Shown piece after piece: positions 1-7,692 of a stretch of DNA of 9,181 bases. Positions within the stretch are counted from its first letter, which is position 1; each line of letters starts with the position of its first letter. The DNA is from Phyllobacteriaceae bacterium (GTDB taxonomy: Bacteria > Pseudomonadota > Alphaproteobacteria > Rhizobiales > Ancalomicrobiaceae). The translations under genes were made by a program, and so were the position numbers. Under the pieces are notes generated by a model. That model made no database searches. It worked only from the letters and a program-made list of their open reading frames with translations, and was not told where the DNA came from. The stretch is taken from assembly GCA_012517025.1 (NCBI GenBank), contig JAAYVT010000124.1, positions 1 to 9,181 on the forward strand, written 5' to 3'.

Positions 1-1028
1 CCGACGAAGCGGCGCTGGAAGCCGTCCGCGTCGGTGCGCTCGGCAAGAAGGGATCGATCTCCGACCTCCTCAAGACGCTCGGAACGATGAGCCCGGAGGA
101 TCGCAAGACCCGCGGCGCGGCGATCAACGCGCTGAAGGATCGGATCGGCGAGGCGCTCTCCGCCAGCCGCGCGGTGCTCAAGGCCGCCGCCCTCGCCGCC
201 CGGCTCGCCGCCGAGACGGTCGACGTGACGCTGCCGCTGTGGTCGAGCCCGGCCAACGAGGGTCGCGTTCATCCGATCAGCCAGGTCACCGACGAGCTCA
301 CCGCGATCTTCGCCGACATGGGCTTCGCGGTCGCCGAGGGGCCGGACGTCGAGAGCGACTTCTACAACTTCACGGCGCTGAACTTCCCCGAGGGCCATCC
401 CGCCCGCGAGATGCACGACACGTTCTTCTTCAATCCGAAGCCGGACGGCTCGCGCCGACTGCTGCGCACCCACACCTCGCCGGTGCAGGTGCGCACCATG
501 CTCAGCCAAAAGCCGCCGATCCGGATCATCGCGCCGGGCCGCACCTATCGCTGCGACAGCGACCAGACCCACACGCCGATGTTCCATCAGGTCGAGGGTC
601 TCGTCATCGACAAGACCTCGACCATCGGCACGCTGAAGTGGGTGCTGGAGGAGTTCTGCAAGGCGTTCTTCGAAGTCGAGAACGTCGAGATGCGCTTCCG
701 CCCGTCGTTCTTCCCCTTCACCGAGCCGTCGATGGAGGTGGACATCCGCTGCGACCGCTCCGGGCCGGAGATCAAGTTCGGCGAGGGCGACGACTGGCTG
801 GAGATCCTCGGCTGCGGCATGGTTCATCCGAACGTGCTGCGGAGCTGCGGGCTCGATCCCGACGAGTACCAGGGCTTCGCCTTCGGCATGGGCATCGACC
901 GCATCGCCATGCTGAAATACGGCATGCCGGACCTGCGCGCCTTCTTCGATGCCGACGCGCGTTGGCTGAAGCACTACGGCTTCCGCCCGCTCGACCTGCC
1001 GACCCTGTTCGGCGGCCTCAGCGCCTGA
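1..1028 (+). CDS. pheS: Phenylalanyl-tRNA synthetase alpha subunit (5' partial)
   Basis: This is the catalytic subunit of the alpha2-beta2 class II synthetase that charges tRNA-Phe with phenylalanine in the cytoplasm. The reading frame is open from base 3 with no start in view, so the gene begins upstream. 341 residues are visible, and the alphaproteobacterial protein is usually about 360, so only some 20 N-terminal residues are missing. The first methionine in view (base 87) is internal, because the residues before it (GALGKKGSISDLLKTLG) are typical PheS coiled-coil N-terminal sequence. In visible numbering, the Phe/ATP site motifs are HTSPVQ at 157-162, the class II motif 2 region ending in FHQVEG at 194-199, and motif 3 GMGIDR at 295-300. 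The gene ends at TGA 1026-1028, and pheT follows after 61 bp, the standard pheST order. Identification is secure. Confidence 0.97.
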   Translation, partial: DEAALEAVRVGALGKKGSISDLLKTLGTMSPEDRKTRGAAINALKDRIGEALSASRAVLKAAALAARLAAETVDVTLPLWSSPANEGRVHPISQVTDELTAIFADMGFAVAEGPDVESDFYNFTALNFPEGHPAREMHDTFFFNPKPDGSRRLLRTHTSPVQVRTMLSQKPPIRIIAPGRTYRCDSDQTHTPMFHQVEGLVIDKTSTIGTLKWVLEEFCKAFFEVENVEMRFRPSFFPFTEPSMEVDIRCDRSGPEIKFGEGDDWLEILGCGMVHPNVLRSCGLDPDEYQGFAFGMGIDRIAMLKYGMPDLRAFFDADARWLKHYGFRPLDLPTLFGGLSA

Positions 1029-1048
1029 TCGCAGCCCTTCGCCTCTTC

Positions 1049-1070
1049 CGTCGCGCGCCCGGCGCCGACG
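1049..1070 (+). other. Stem-loop in the pheS-pheT gap
   Basis: Bases 1049-1053 (CGTCG) and 1055-1058 (GCGC) can pair with 1066-1070 (CGACG) and 1062-1065 (GCGC), leaving C1054 bulged and a 3-nt loop. No T-run follows, so a full terminator is unlikely. It could tune the ratio of the two subunits or protect the message, but hairpins of this size arise easily in G+C-rich DNA. The function is inference only. Confidence 0.25.
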
Positions 1071-1089
1071 TTCCATTCGGACGGATCCC

Positions 1090-3510
1090 ATGAAGTTCAC
1101 CCTCTCCTGGCTGAAGGATCACCTCGCCACCGAAGCCTCGCTCGATCAGATCGTCGACGCGCTGACCCGCATCGGGCTCGAGGTCGAGGGCGTCGAGAAC
1201 ACCGGCGCGCTGCTGCGGCCCTTCGTCGTCGCCCACGTGCTGACCTGCGAGCAGCATCCCAACGCCGACCGTCTGCACGTCTGCTCGGTCGACGTCGGGG
1301 CGGAGAAGCCGCTGCAGGTGGTATGCGGCGCGCCGAACGCGCGGGCCGGGCTCAAGACGGTGTTCGCCGCCGCCGGCACTTATATTCCGGGCAAGGACTT
1401 CACCCTCGGGGTCGGCGAGATCCGCGGCGTGCAGAGCTTCGGCATGATGTGCTCGGCGGCCGAACTGAACCTCTCCGAGGATCACTCCGGCATCATCGAG
1501 TTGCCCGCCGACGCCCCCGTCGGCGTCTCCTACGCCGACTATGCCGATCTCGACGACCCGGTGATCGACGTCTCGCTGACGCCGAACCGCGCCGACTGCA
1601 CCGGCGTGCGCGGCATCGCCCGCGACCTCGCCGCCGCCGACATCGGCCGGCTCAAGCCGTTCGAGCCGCGCAAGGTCGCCGGGTCCTACGCCTCGCCGAT
1701 CTCGGTCGATCTGCGCTTTCCCGAGGGCGAGCTCGTCGCCTGCCCGGTGTTCCACGGCCGCCACGTGCGCGGGGTGAAGAACGGCCCGGCGCCGGAATGG
1801 ATGCAGCGCCGGCTCAAGGCGATCGGCCTGCGCCCGATCTCGGCGCTGGTCGACATGACCAACTACGTTTCGGTCGATCTCGGCCGGCCGCTGCACGTCT
1901 TCGACGCGGCGAAGCTCGTCGGGAACATCCACGCCCGCTACGCCGTGAAGGGCGAGAGCCTGCTCGCGCTCGACGGCAAGACCTATGCGCTCGACGAGCG
2001 GATGTGCGTGATCGCCGACGATTCCGGCCCGCTCGGCCTCGGCGGTATCATGGGCGGCGAGACCACCGGCTGTTCGGACGACACCACCGACGTCTTCATC
2101 GAATGCGCCTGGCTCGATCCGGCCCGCACCGCCGAGACCGGCCGGCGCACCGGCATCGTCTCGGATGCCCGCTATCGCTTCGAGCGCGGCGTCGATCCGG
2201 CCTCGGTGCCGGTCGGCCTCGACGTGGCGACGCAGTGGGTGCTCGACCTGTGCGGCGGCGAGCCGTCGACCCCGGTCGTCGCCGGCACGGTGCCGGAGAG
2301 CGACACGGTCATCGACTTCCCGCTCGCCGAAGTGAAGCGGCTGACCGGCCTCGACCTGCATCGCGCCGAGATCCGCGAGATCCTGGAGAAGCTCGGCTTC
2401 TTCGTGGTCGGTCACGACGACGTCTTCCGCGTCGCGGTGCCGTCGTGGCGCGCCGACGTCACCCAGAAGGCCGATCTGGTCGAGGAGGTGATGCGCATCC
2501 ACGGCCTCGACAACGTCGTCTCGACGCCGATCGAGGCGACCGGCACCGTCGGTCACAAAGTGTTGACGTCGCGCCAGATCCGCCGTTCCAAGGCGCGCCG
2601 GGTGCTCGCCACCCGCACCATGCTCGAAGCGGTGACGTGGTCCTTCGTGTCGAAGGCCGAGGCCGAGCACTTCGGCGGCGGCGCGCCCGAGCTGGCGCTC
2701 GCCAACCCGATCGCCTCCGACCTTTCCGACATGCGGCCGTCGCTGCTGCCCGGCCTGATGGGCGCGGTCGGCCGCAACCTCAAGCGCGGCGTCGCCGACG
2801 TGGCGCTGTTCGAAGTCGGTCAGGTGTTCAAGGGTGACGAGCCCGAGAACCAGAAGCTCGAGGCGGCTGGCCTGCGCCACGGCACCGCGTCGTCGACCGG
2901 TTCCGGCCGACATTGGCTCGGCGCCGCCGGCCCGGTCGGCTGGACGGTCGCCAAGGCCGACGCGCTCGCCGTGCTGGAAGCGCTCGGCGTGGCGGTGGAA
3001 AAGCTGCAGATCGCCCGCACCGCGCCGGCGTGGTACCACCCCGGCCGCTCCGGCACGCTGCAGATGGGGCCGCAGAACGTGCTCGCCCATTTCGGCGAGA
3101 TCCATCCGGCCACCCTCGAGGCGATGGACGTCGACGGGCCGCTGGTCGGCTTCCAGGTCTACCTCGACGCGATCCCCGAACCCAAGACGAAGGCGACCAA
3201 ATCGAAGGGCGCTCTCGTCCTGCCCGGGCTGATGCCGCTCACTCGCGACTTCGCCTTCGTCGTCGACGAGAAGGTCGAGGCCGAGAAGATCCTCAAGGCG
3301 GTCAAGAGCGCCGACAAGGCGCTGGTCACCGATGCGACGATCTTCGACGTGTTCCGCGGCGCGGCGCTCGGAGCGGGCAAGAAGTCGGTGGCGGTCGAGG
3401 TGCGGCTGCAGCCGCGCGAGGCGACGTTGACCGACAAGGATCTCGAGGCGGTCGGCGCCAAGATCGTCTCGGCGGTCACCAAGGCGACCGGGGCGACGCT
3501 GCGCGGCTGA
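1090..3510 (+). CDS. pheT: Phenylalanyl-tRNA synthetase beta subunit
   Basis: This is the 806-residue beta subunit of PheRS, which binds tRNA-Phe and edits mischarged tyrosine; the length is normal for the family. Domains in order are: the N-terminal segment and OB-fold tRNA-binding domain (about 40-150, with QHPNADRL at 55-62); the B3/B4 editing domain (about 210-395, with LHVFD at 268-272, GGIMGGE at 318-324 and YRFERGVDP at 362-370); B5 (about 405-475, with PSWRADVTQKADLVEEVMRI at 451-470); a catalytic-like core without its own active site; and the C-terminal ferredoxin-fold anticodon-binding domain (about 712-806, opening PLTRDFAFVV). The ATG at 1090 is preceded by a purine-rich GGACGGA at 1079-1085 that can act as a ribosome site, and MKFTLSWLKDHL is the family's usual N-terminus. 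It is probably co-transcribed with pheS. Nothing is missing or broken. Confidence 0.98.
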   Translation: MKFTLSWLKDHLATEASLDQIVDALTRIGLEVEGVENTGALLRPFVVAHVLTCEQHPNADRLHVCSVDVGAEKPLQVVCGAPNARAGLKTVFAAAGTYIPGKDFTLGVGEIRGVQSFGMMCSAAELNLSEDHSGIIELPADAPVGVSYADYADLDDPVIDVSLTPNRADCTGVRGIARDLAAADIGRLKPFEPRKVAGSYASPISVDLRFPEGELVACPVFHGRHVRGVKNGPAPEWMQRRLKAIGLRPISALVDMTNYVSVDLGRPLHVFDAAKLVGNIHARYAVKGESLLALDGKTYALDERMCVIADDSGPLGLGGIMGGETTGCSDDTTDVFIECAWLDPARTAETGRRTGIVSDARYRFERGVDPASVPVGLDVATQWVLDLCGGEPSTPVVAGTVPESDTVIDFPLAEVKRLTGLDLHRAEIREILEKLGFFVVGHDDVFRVAVPSWRADVTQKADLVEEVMRIHGLDNVVSTPIEATGTVGHKVLTSRQIRRSKARRVLATRTMLEAVTWSFVSKAEAEHFGGGAPELALANPIASDLSDMRPSLLPGLMGAVGRNLKRGVADVALFEVGQVFKGDEPENQKLEAAGLRHGTASSTGSGRHWLGAAGPVGWTVAKADALAVLEALGVAVEKLQIARTAPAWYHPGRSGTLQMGPQNVLAHFGEIHPATLEAMDVDGPLVGFQVYLDAIPEPKTKATKSKGALVLPGLMPLTRDFAFVVDEKVEAEKILKAVKSADKALVTDATIFDVFRGAALGAGKKSVAVEVRLQPREATLTDKDLEAVGAKIVSAVTKATGATLRG

Positions 3511-3515
3511 GCGAA

Positions 3516-3531
3516 GATTTCACGTGAAACA
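3516..3531. promoter_or_regulatory. parS: Candidate parS (ParB-binding) site
   Basis: The 16-mer GATTTCACGTGAAACA matches the chromosomal parS consensus TGTTTCACGTGAAACA at 14 of 16 positions. The right half is perfect and the two mismatches are the outermost bases of the left half. The central 12 bases (3518-3529) form a perfect palindrome and are more A+T-rich than their surroundings. It begins 5 bp after the pheT stop, in non-coding DNA. In bacteria with ParABS, ParB loads at parS as a CTP-dependent clamp, spreads, and helps segregate the origin region. The match is seen directly. ParB binding is inferred from the consensus, and an isolated site with one imperfect half could be weak. Confidence 0.6.
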
Positions 3532-3538
3532 CGACCGG

Positions 3539-3558
3539 ACGGCGCCCTCGGGCGCCGT
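3539..3558 (+). terminator. Probable terminator of pheST
   Basis: ACGGCGCC (3539-3546) is the exact reverse complement of GGCGCCGT (3551-3558), with the 4-nt loop CTCG between. Only a broken T-tract follows (TTCGACGTTT, ending 3567), so this is terminator-like rather than a textbook intrinsic terminator. Its place between pheT and polA suits the end of the pheST message. Confidence 0.5.
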
Positions 3559-3614
3559 TCGACGTTTCGGGAGGCGGGCGCGACGCATTCCCCGGGGACG
3601 AGCGCGATCGCGGC

Positions 3615-3642
3615 TTGTCCCTCCGCTCCGTCCGGGTACGAT
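3615..3642 (+). promoter_or_regulatory. Possible sigma-70-type promoter of polA
   Basis: TTGTCC (3615-3620) and TACGAT (3637-3642) resemble -35 and -10 boxes, each matching 4 of 6 bases of TTGACA and TATAAT, with a 16-bp spacer. Transcription would begin around 3649-3651, at or next to the polA ATG at 3651. No ribosome-binding sequence is visible before that ATG, consistent with a leaderless message. Box matches of this quality can occur by chance. Confidence 0.35.
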
Positions 3643-3650
3643 GCGCGCCC

Positions 3651-6600
3651 ATGAACACGTTCCTGCCCAACGGCGCCGAGGCGCGGCCGATCGGGGCCGG
3701 CGACCACCTCTTCCTGGTCGACGGCTCCTCCTACATCTTTCGCGCCTATCACGCCCTGCCGCCACTCACCCGCAAGTCCGACGGGGTGCCGGTGGGTGCG
3801 GTCGCCGGCTTCTGCAACATGCTGTTCCGGCTCCTGAAAGAGGCCAGGAAAAGCGCCGCCGGCACCGAGCCGACCCATCTCGCGGTGATCTTCGACGCCT
3901 CGGGGACGACCTTCCGCAACGACGTCTACGATCTCTACAAGGCGCATCGGCCGGAGGCGCCGGAGGATCTGAGGCCGCAGTTCGGCCTGATCCGCGAGGC
4001 GACCCGCGCCTTCAACGTCGCCTGTGTCGAGCAGCTCGGCTTCGAGGCCGACGACCTCATCGCCACCTACACGACGCAGGCGCGGGCGGCCGGCGCCGAC
4101 GTCACCATCGTCGCCTCCGACAAGGATCTGATGCAGCTGATCGAGCCGGGCGTCGTCATGCTCGACACGATGAAGGACAAGCGCATCGGCGAGGCGGAAG
4201 TGTTCGAGAAGTTCGGCGTCACGCCCGACAAGGTGGTCGACGTGCAGGCGCTGGCCGGCGATCCGGTCGACAACGTCCCCGGCGTCCCCGGCATCGGCAT
4301 CAAGACCGCCGCCAGCCTGATCAACGACTACGGCGACGTCGAGACGCTGCTGTCGCGCGCCTCCGAGATCAAGCAACCGAAGCGGCGGCAGTCGCTGATC
4401 GACCACGCCGAGGCGGCGCGGCTGTCGCTGAGGCTGGTCACCCTCGCCCGCGACGTGCCGGTCGAGACGCCGATCGCGGATCTGGCGGTCGCCGCGATCG
4501 ACGGGCCGCGCCTCGTCGCCTTCCTCAAGGCGATGGAATTCGGCGCGCTCACCCGCCGGGTGGCGGAGGCGACCGGGGCGGTCGCCGAAGCGATCGATCC
4601 TGCGAGCGTACCGGTCACCTTCTGGCCGCCAGCGTCGGCGGGCGAGGCCCTTCCCCCTCCCCCCTCGCGGGGGAGGGCCGGGGAGGGGGTCGGCGCGTCG
4701 GATGCGGCCGACACCTCCGATGCGACCGAAGGTGCGTCGACGTCGTCGACTGCGGTGGCGACCCCCTCCGACCCGGCTACGCCGGGCCACCTCCCCCGCG
4801 AGGGGGGAGGAAGTGCCGTCCTCACCGCTTCCCGCATCGGTTCCCCCACCGACTTGGCGGCGGCACGGGCGAACACGGCGGTGGCGCCGATCGACACCAC
4901 GACCTATGAGACCGTCTCCACCCTCGCCCGGCTGGAGGACTGGATCGCGGCGGCACGCGCGCAGGGCTTCGTCGCCTTCGACACCGAGACCACCTCGCTC
5001 GACGCGATGCGGGCCGAGATCGTCGGCTTCTCGCTGGCGCTCGCGCCGGGGCGGGCTTGTTACGTGCCGCTCGCCCATCGCACCGGCTCCGGCGGCCTGT
5101 TCGACGACGGGTTGACCGCCGGCCAGATCCCGATCCGCGACGCGATGGACGCGCTCGGGCGGCTGCTCGGCGATCCGGCGGTGTTGAAGATCGGGCAGAA
5201 CCTCAAATACGACGCCCTGATCGTCGGCCACTGGGGCCTGACGATCGAGAGCTTCGACGACACCATGCTGATCTCCTACGCCCTCGACGCCGGGCTCGGC
5301 GGACACGGCATGGACGAACTGTCGAAGAAGTGGTTGGGGCATCAACCGATCGCCTACAAGGAGGTCGCCGGCTCGGGCAAATCCGCCGTCACCTTCGATC
5401 ACGTCGCGATCGACCGGGCGACGGCTTACGCGGCCGAAGTCGCCGACGTGACGCTGCGGCTGTGGCGGACGTTGAAGCCGCGGCTGGCGGCGGAGGGGCT
5501 CACCACCGTCTACGAGACGCTGGAGCGGCCGCTGGTGCCGGTGATCGTCGCAATGGAGAGGGCCGGCATCGCCATCGACCGGCAGATGCTCGCCCGCCTC
5601 TCCGGCGACTTCGCCCAAGGCATGGCGGCGCTGGAAGCCGAGATCGAAGCCCTCGCCGGCGAACCGTTCAACGTCGCCTCGCCGAAGCAGCTCGGCGAGA
5701 TCCTGTTCGGCAAGATGGGGCTGCCCGCGCCGAAGAAGACCGCGACCGGCGCCTGGGCGACCGGCGCCGACGTGCTCGAGGATCTCGCCGCGCAAGGCCA
5801 CGAGCTGCCTCGGAAGGTGCTCGACTGGCGCCAGATCTCCAAGCTCAAGTCGACCTACACCGACGCCCTGCCGGGCTTCGAGAACCCGGCGACCAAACGG
5901 GTGCACACCTCCTTCGCACTCGCCGCCACCGCCACCGGGCGGCTGTCGTCGTCGGAGCCGAACGTGCAGAACATTCCGGTCCGCACGGAAGAAGGCCGCA
6001 AGATCCGCCGCGCCTTCGTGGCGACGCCGGGCCATCTCCTGATCTCGGCCGACTACAGCCAGATCGAGCTGCGCATCCTCGCCCATGTCGCCGAGGTGCC
6101 GACGCTGCGCCAAGCCTTCGCCGACGGCATCGACATTCATGCGATGACGGCGTCCGAGATGTTCGGGGTGCCGGTCGCCGGCATGGATCCGGCGGTGCGG
6201 CGGCGGGCCAAGGCGATCAACTTCGGCATCGTCTACGGCATTTCCGCCTTCGGGCTGGCCAACCAGCTCGGCATCGCGCGGTCGGAGGCGGCCGCCTACA
6301 TCGACAAGTATTTCGAGCGCTTCCCCGGCATCCGCGCCTACATGGAGACGGCGAAGACGCAGGCGCGCGCGCACGGCTACGTCGAGACGATCTTCGGCCG
6401 GCGCGCCCACTATCCCGGCATCGCCGACAAGAACGCGGCGGTCCGCGCCTTCAACGAGCGCGCCGCGATCAACGCGCCGATTCAAGGATCGGCGGCGGAC
6501 GTCATCCGCCGCGCCATGATCCGGATGCAGCCGGCGCTCGACGCGGCGAAGCTTTCGGCGCGGATGCTGCTGCAGGTGCACGACGAACTGATCTTCGAGG

Positions 6601-6737
6601 TGCCGGAGGCGGAAGCGGAGGCGACGTTGCCGGTCGTCCGCGCCGTCATGGAGGGCGCGGCGGAACCGGCGGTGCGGCTGCGCGTGCCGCTGGTGGTGGA
6701 GGCGCGGGCGGCGAAGAACTGGGACGAGGCGCACTGA
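3651..6737 (+). CDS. polA: DNA polymerase I with 5' nuclease and proofreading
   Basis: PolA fills gaps, removes RNA primers from Okazaki fragments and acts in repair synthesis. The protein is 1028 residues, against 928 in E. coli. The 5'-nuclease domain (about 18-305) keeps the metal ligands D24, D82, E132, D134, D135, D157 and D159, and the helix-hairpin-helix PGVPGIGIKTA (210-220). A low-complexity linker follows (about 310-425). The 3'-5' exonuclease domain (about 425-615) keeps D444 and E446 (FDTETT), D521 (NLKYD) and D599 (YAAEVADVT), so proofreading should be active. The polymerase domain has TGRLSSSEPNVQNIP (762-776), motif A DYSQIELR with D801, motif B with K854, F858 and Y862, and motif C HDE with D978. 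An in-frame TTG at 3615 would add 12 residues, but it lies in the possible -35 box and the ATG at 3651 gives a normal N-terminus. The linker holds a palindromic repeat at residues about 335-387. The gene starts 140 bp after pheT and ends 118 bp before hisF. Confidence 0.97.
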   Translation: MNTFLPNGAEARPIGAGDHLFLVDGSSYIFRAYHALPPLTRKSDGVPVGAVAGFCNMLFRLLKEARKSAAGTEPTHLAVIFDASGTTFRNDVYDLYKAHRPEAPEDLRPQFGLIREATRAFNVACVEQLGFEADDLIATYTTQARAAGADVTIVASDKDLMQLIEPGVVMLDTMKDKRIGEAEVFEKFGVTPDKVVDVQALAGDPVDNVPGVPGIGIKTAASLINDYGDVETLLSRASEIKQPKRRQSLIDHAEAARLSLRLVTLARDVPVETPIADLAVAAIDGPRLVAFLKAMEFGALTRRVAEATGAVAEAIDPASVPVTFWPPASAGEALPPPPSRGRAGEGVGASDAADTSDATEGASTSSTAVATPSDPATPGHLPREGGGSAVLTASRIGSPTDLAAARANTAVAPIDTTTYETVSTLARLEDWIAAARAQGFVAFDTETTSLDAMRAEIVGFSLALAPGRACYVPLAHRTGSGGLFDDGLTAGQIPIRDAMDALGRLLGDPAVLKIGQNLKYDALIVGHWGLTIESFDDTMLISYALDAGLGGHGMDELSKKWLGHQPIAYKEVAGSGKSAVTFDHVAIDRATAYAAEVADVTLRLWRTLKPRLAAEGLTTVYETLERPLVPVIVAMERAGIAIDRQMLARLSGDFAQGMAALEAEIEALAGEPFNVASPKQLGEILFGKMGLPAPKKTATGAWATGADVLEDLAAQGHELPRKVLDWRQISKLKSTYTDALPGFENPATKRVHTSFALAATATGRLSSSEPNVQNIPVRTEEGRKIRRAFVATPGHLLISADYSQIELRILAHVAEVPTLRQAFADGIDIHAMTASEMFGVPVAGMDPAVRRRAKAINFGIVYGISAFGLANQLGIARSEAAAYIDKYFERFPGIRAYMETAKTQARAHGYVETIFGRRAHYPGIADKNAAVRAFNERAAINAPIQGSAADVIRRAMIRMQPALDAAKLSARMLLQVHDELIFEVPEAEAEATLPVVRAVMEGAAEPAVRLRVPLVVEARAAKNWDEAH
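4653..4810. repeat. Palindromic repeat element inside polA, translated in frame
   Basis: The two ends are inverted copies. Bases 4656-4675 are the exact 20-base reverse complement of 4791-4810, and 4682-4692 the exact 11-base reverse complement of 4759-4769. About 66 bp separate the arms. Each arm also folds on itself: CCCTCCCCC (4655-4663) with GGGGGAGGG (4669-4677), CCTCCCCC (4790-4797) with GGGGGAGG (4803-4810), and CCCGGC (4772-4777) with GCCGGG (4781-4786). The C-run/G-run composition is unlike the surrounding codons, and it is read as a Pro/Gly/Arg/Ala/Ser/Thr-rich stretch (LPPPPSRGRAGEGVG, then GHLPREGGG). The minus strand reads SPLAGEVARRSRVGGG and DPLPGPPPRGGRGKG, peptides I recall from dispersed intergenic repeats in many Rhizobiales genomes. 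That family link is from memory, not a search. Confidence 0.75.
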
Positions 6738-6745
6738 GCATCGGC

Positions 6746-6772
6746 GCCGGCACGGCGGTTGCGCGCGCCGGC
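6746..6772 (+). terminator. Weak terminator-like hairpin after polA
   Basis: GCCGGC at 6746-6751 can pair with GCCGGC at 6767-6772 across a 15-nt loop, and TCTGGCTTT follows. The stem is short, the loop is long and the T-tract is poor, so polA transcripts may well read through into hisF. I found no convincing promoter in the rest of the 118-bp polA-hisF gap. Confidence 0.25.
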
Positions 6773-6855
6773 TCTGGCTTTGCCTAGCATCCTTCGCTAA
6801 GACGGGCGGCTGAGAAGTCCGGTCCGCCGGCGGCGGGCCTCGGGAGCGCGAAGAC

Positions 6856-7632
6856 ATGCTCAAGAACCGGGTCATTCCCTGTCTCGACGTCAAGGACGGA
6901 CGCGTCGTCAAGGGCGTCAACTTCGTCGACCTGATCGACGCCGGCGATCCGGTCGCCGCCGCGGCGGCCTACGACGCCGCCGGAGCGGACGAGTTGTGCT
7001 TCCTCGACATCACCGCGAGCCACGAGGATCGCGGCATCATCCTCGACGTGGTGCGCCGCACCGCGGAGGTCTGCTTCATGCCGGTCACCGTCGGCGGCGG
7101 CATCCGCACGCTCGAGGACATCCGCAACCTGATGGAGGCGGGCGCCGACAAGGTGTCGATCAACACCGCCGCGGTGAAGGATCGCGCCTTCGTCGCTGGA
7201 GCGGTGCGGCAGGTCGGCGGCCAGTCGGTGGTGGTGGCGGTCGACGCCAAACGCGTCTCCGAGCCCGGCGAACCGCCGCGGTTCGAGGTGTTCACCCACG
7301 GCGGACGCAATCGCACCGGGCTCGACGCCATCGACTACGCCCGCGAGGTGGTGGCGCTCGGCGCCGGTGAGATCCTGCTGACCTCGATGGACCGCGACGG
7401 CACCAAGATCGGCTTCGATCTGGAACTCACCCGCATGGTGTCGGACGCCGTCTCGGTGCCGGTGATCGCCTCCGGCGGCGTCGGCACGCTCGATCACCTC
7501 GTCGAAGGTGTGACCAAGGGCGGAGCGAGCGCGGTCTTGGCCGCCTCGATCTTCCACTTCGGCACCTTCACCATCCGCGAGGCGAAACGGCACATGGCGG
7601 CGGCCGGCATCCCGATGCGGCTCGATCGCTGA
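6856..7632 (+). CDS. hisF: Imidazole glycerol phosphate synthase, cyclase subunit HisF
   Basis: HisF is the (beta/alpha)8-barrel cyclase that, with the glutaminase HisH, converts PRFAR and ammonia into imidazole glycerol phosphate and AICAR in histidine synthesis. The 258-residue length is normal. The catalytic aspartates are present: D11 (IPCLDVKDG) and D130 (VAVDAKR). The phosphate-binding loops are present at TVGGGIRT (78-85) and ASGGVGT (205-211), along with D51 and the HEDRG loop (56-60). The ATG at 6856 is preceded by GGGAG at 6842-6846 with 9-nt spacing, a good ribosome site, and MLKNRVIPCLD is the family's standard start. hisE follows 60 bp downstream. The partner hisH and the preceding gene hisA are not in the window, although hisA-hisF adjacency is common in related bacteria. 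polA lies immediately upstream instead. Confidence 0.98.
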   Translation: MLKNRVIPCLDVKDGRVVKGVNFVDLIDAGDPVAAAAAYDAAGADELCFLDITASHEDRGIILDVVRRTAEVCFMPVTVGGGIRTLEDIRNLMEAGADKVSINTAAVKDRAFVAGAVRQVGGQSVVVAVDAKRVSEPGEPPRFEVFTHGGRNRTGLDAIDYAREVVALGAGEILLTSMDRDGTKIGFDLELTRMVSDAVSVPVIASGGVGTLDHLVEGVTKGGASAVLAASIFHFGTFTIREAKRHMAAAGIPMRLDR

Positions 7633-7636
7633 TCAC

Positions 7637-7652
7637 TCCGAAGCGTTTCGGA
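7637..7652 (+). other. Intercistronic hairpin between hisF and hisE
   Basis: TCCGAA (7637-7642) pairs with TTCGGA (7647-7652) around GCGT, and TTTG follows. A second palindrome, TTCTCGAGAA, lies at 7670-7679. The 60-bp gap is visibly richer in A+T than the neighbouring genes. The first hairpin could act as a weak terminator or mRNA-processing signal that lowers hisE-coaA expression relative to hisF. The stem is only 6 bp, so this is tentative. Confidence 0.35.
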
Positions 7653-7692
7653 TTTGCGTCAACTCAAATTTCTCGAGAACCGATTCAGTCCA

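Noticed and set aside
1018..3105. Minus-strand open frame of nearly 700 codons opposite pheT
   Set aside because: Same artefact: its composition mirrors the codon bias of pheT, it shows no domain, and it spans the pheS-pheT gap.
4653..4810. Reading the G/C-run element as a transcription terminator, or as a gene break in polA
   Set aside because: The polA frame continues straight through it, and intact proofreading and polymerase domains follow, so it is an in-frame insertion rather than an end or a pseudogene.
5057..6787. Second plus-strand open frame overlapping polA
   Set aside because: Arg/Ala-rich low-complexity translation in a shifted frame, while the polA frame carries every catalytic motif.
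3159..6920. Very long minus-strand open frame (over 1,200 codons) opposite polA and parts of its neighbours
   Set aside because: It is Arg/Gly/Asp/His-rich with no recognisable domain and lies opposite well-supported genes. Long antisense frames are expected in G+C-rich DNA with biased third positions.
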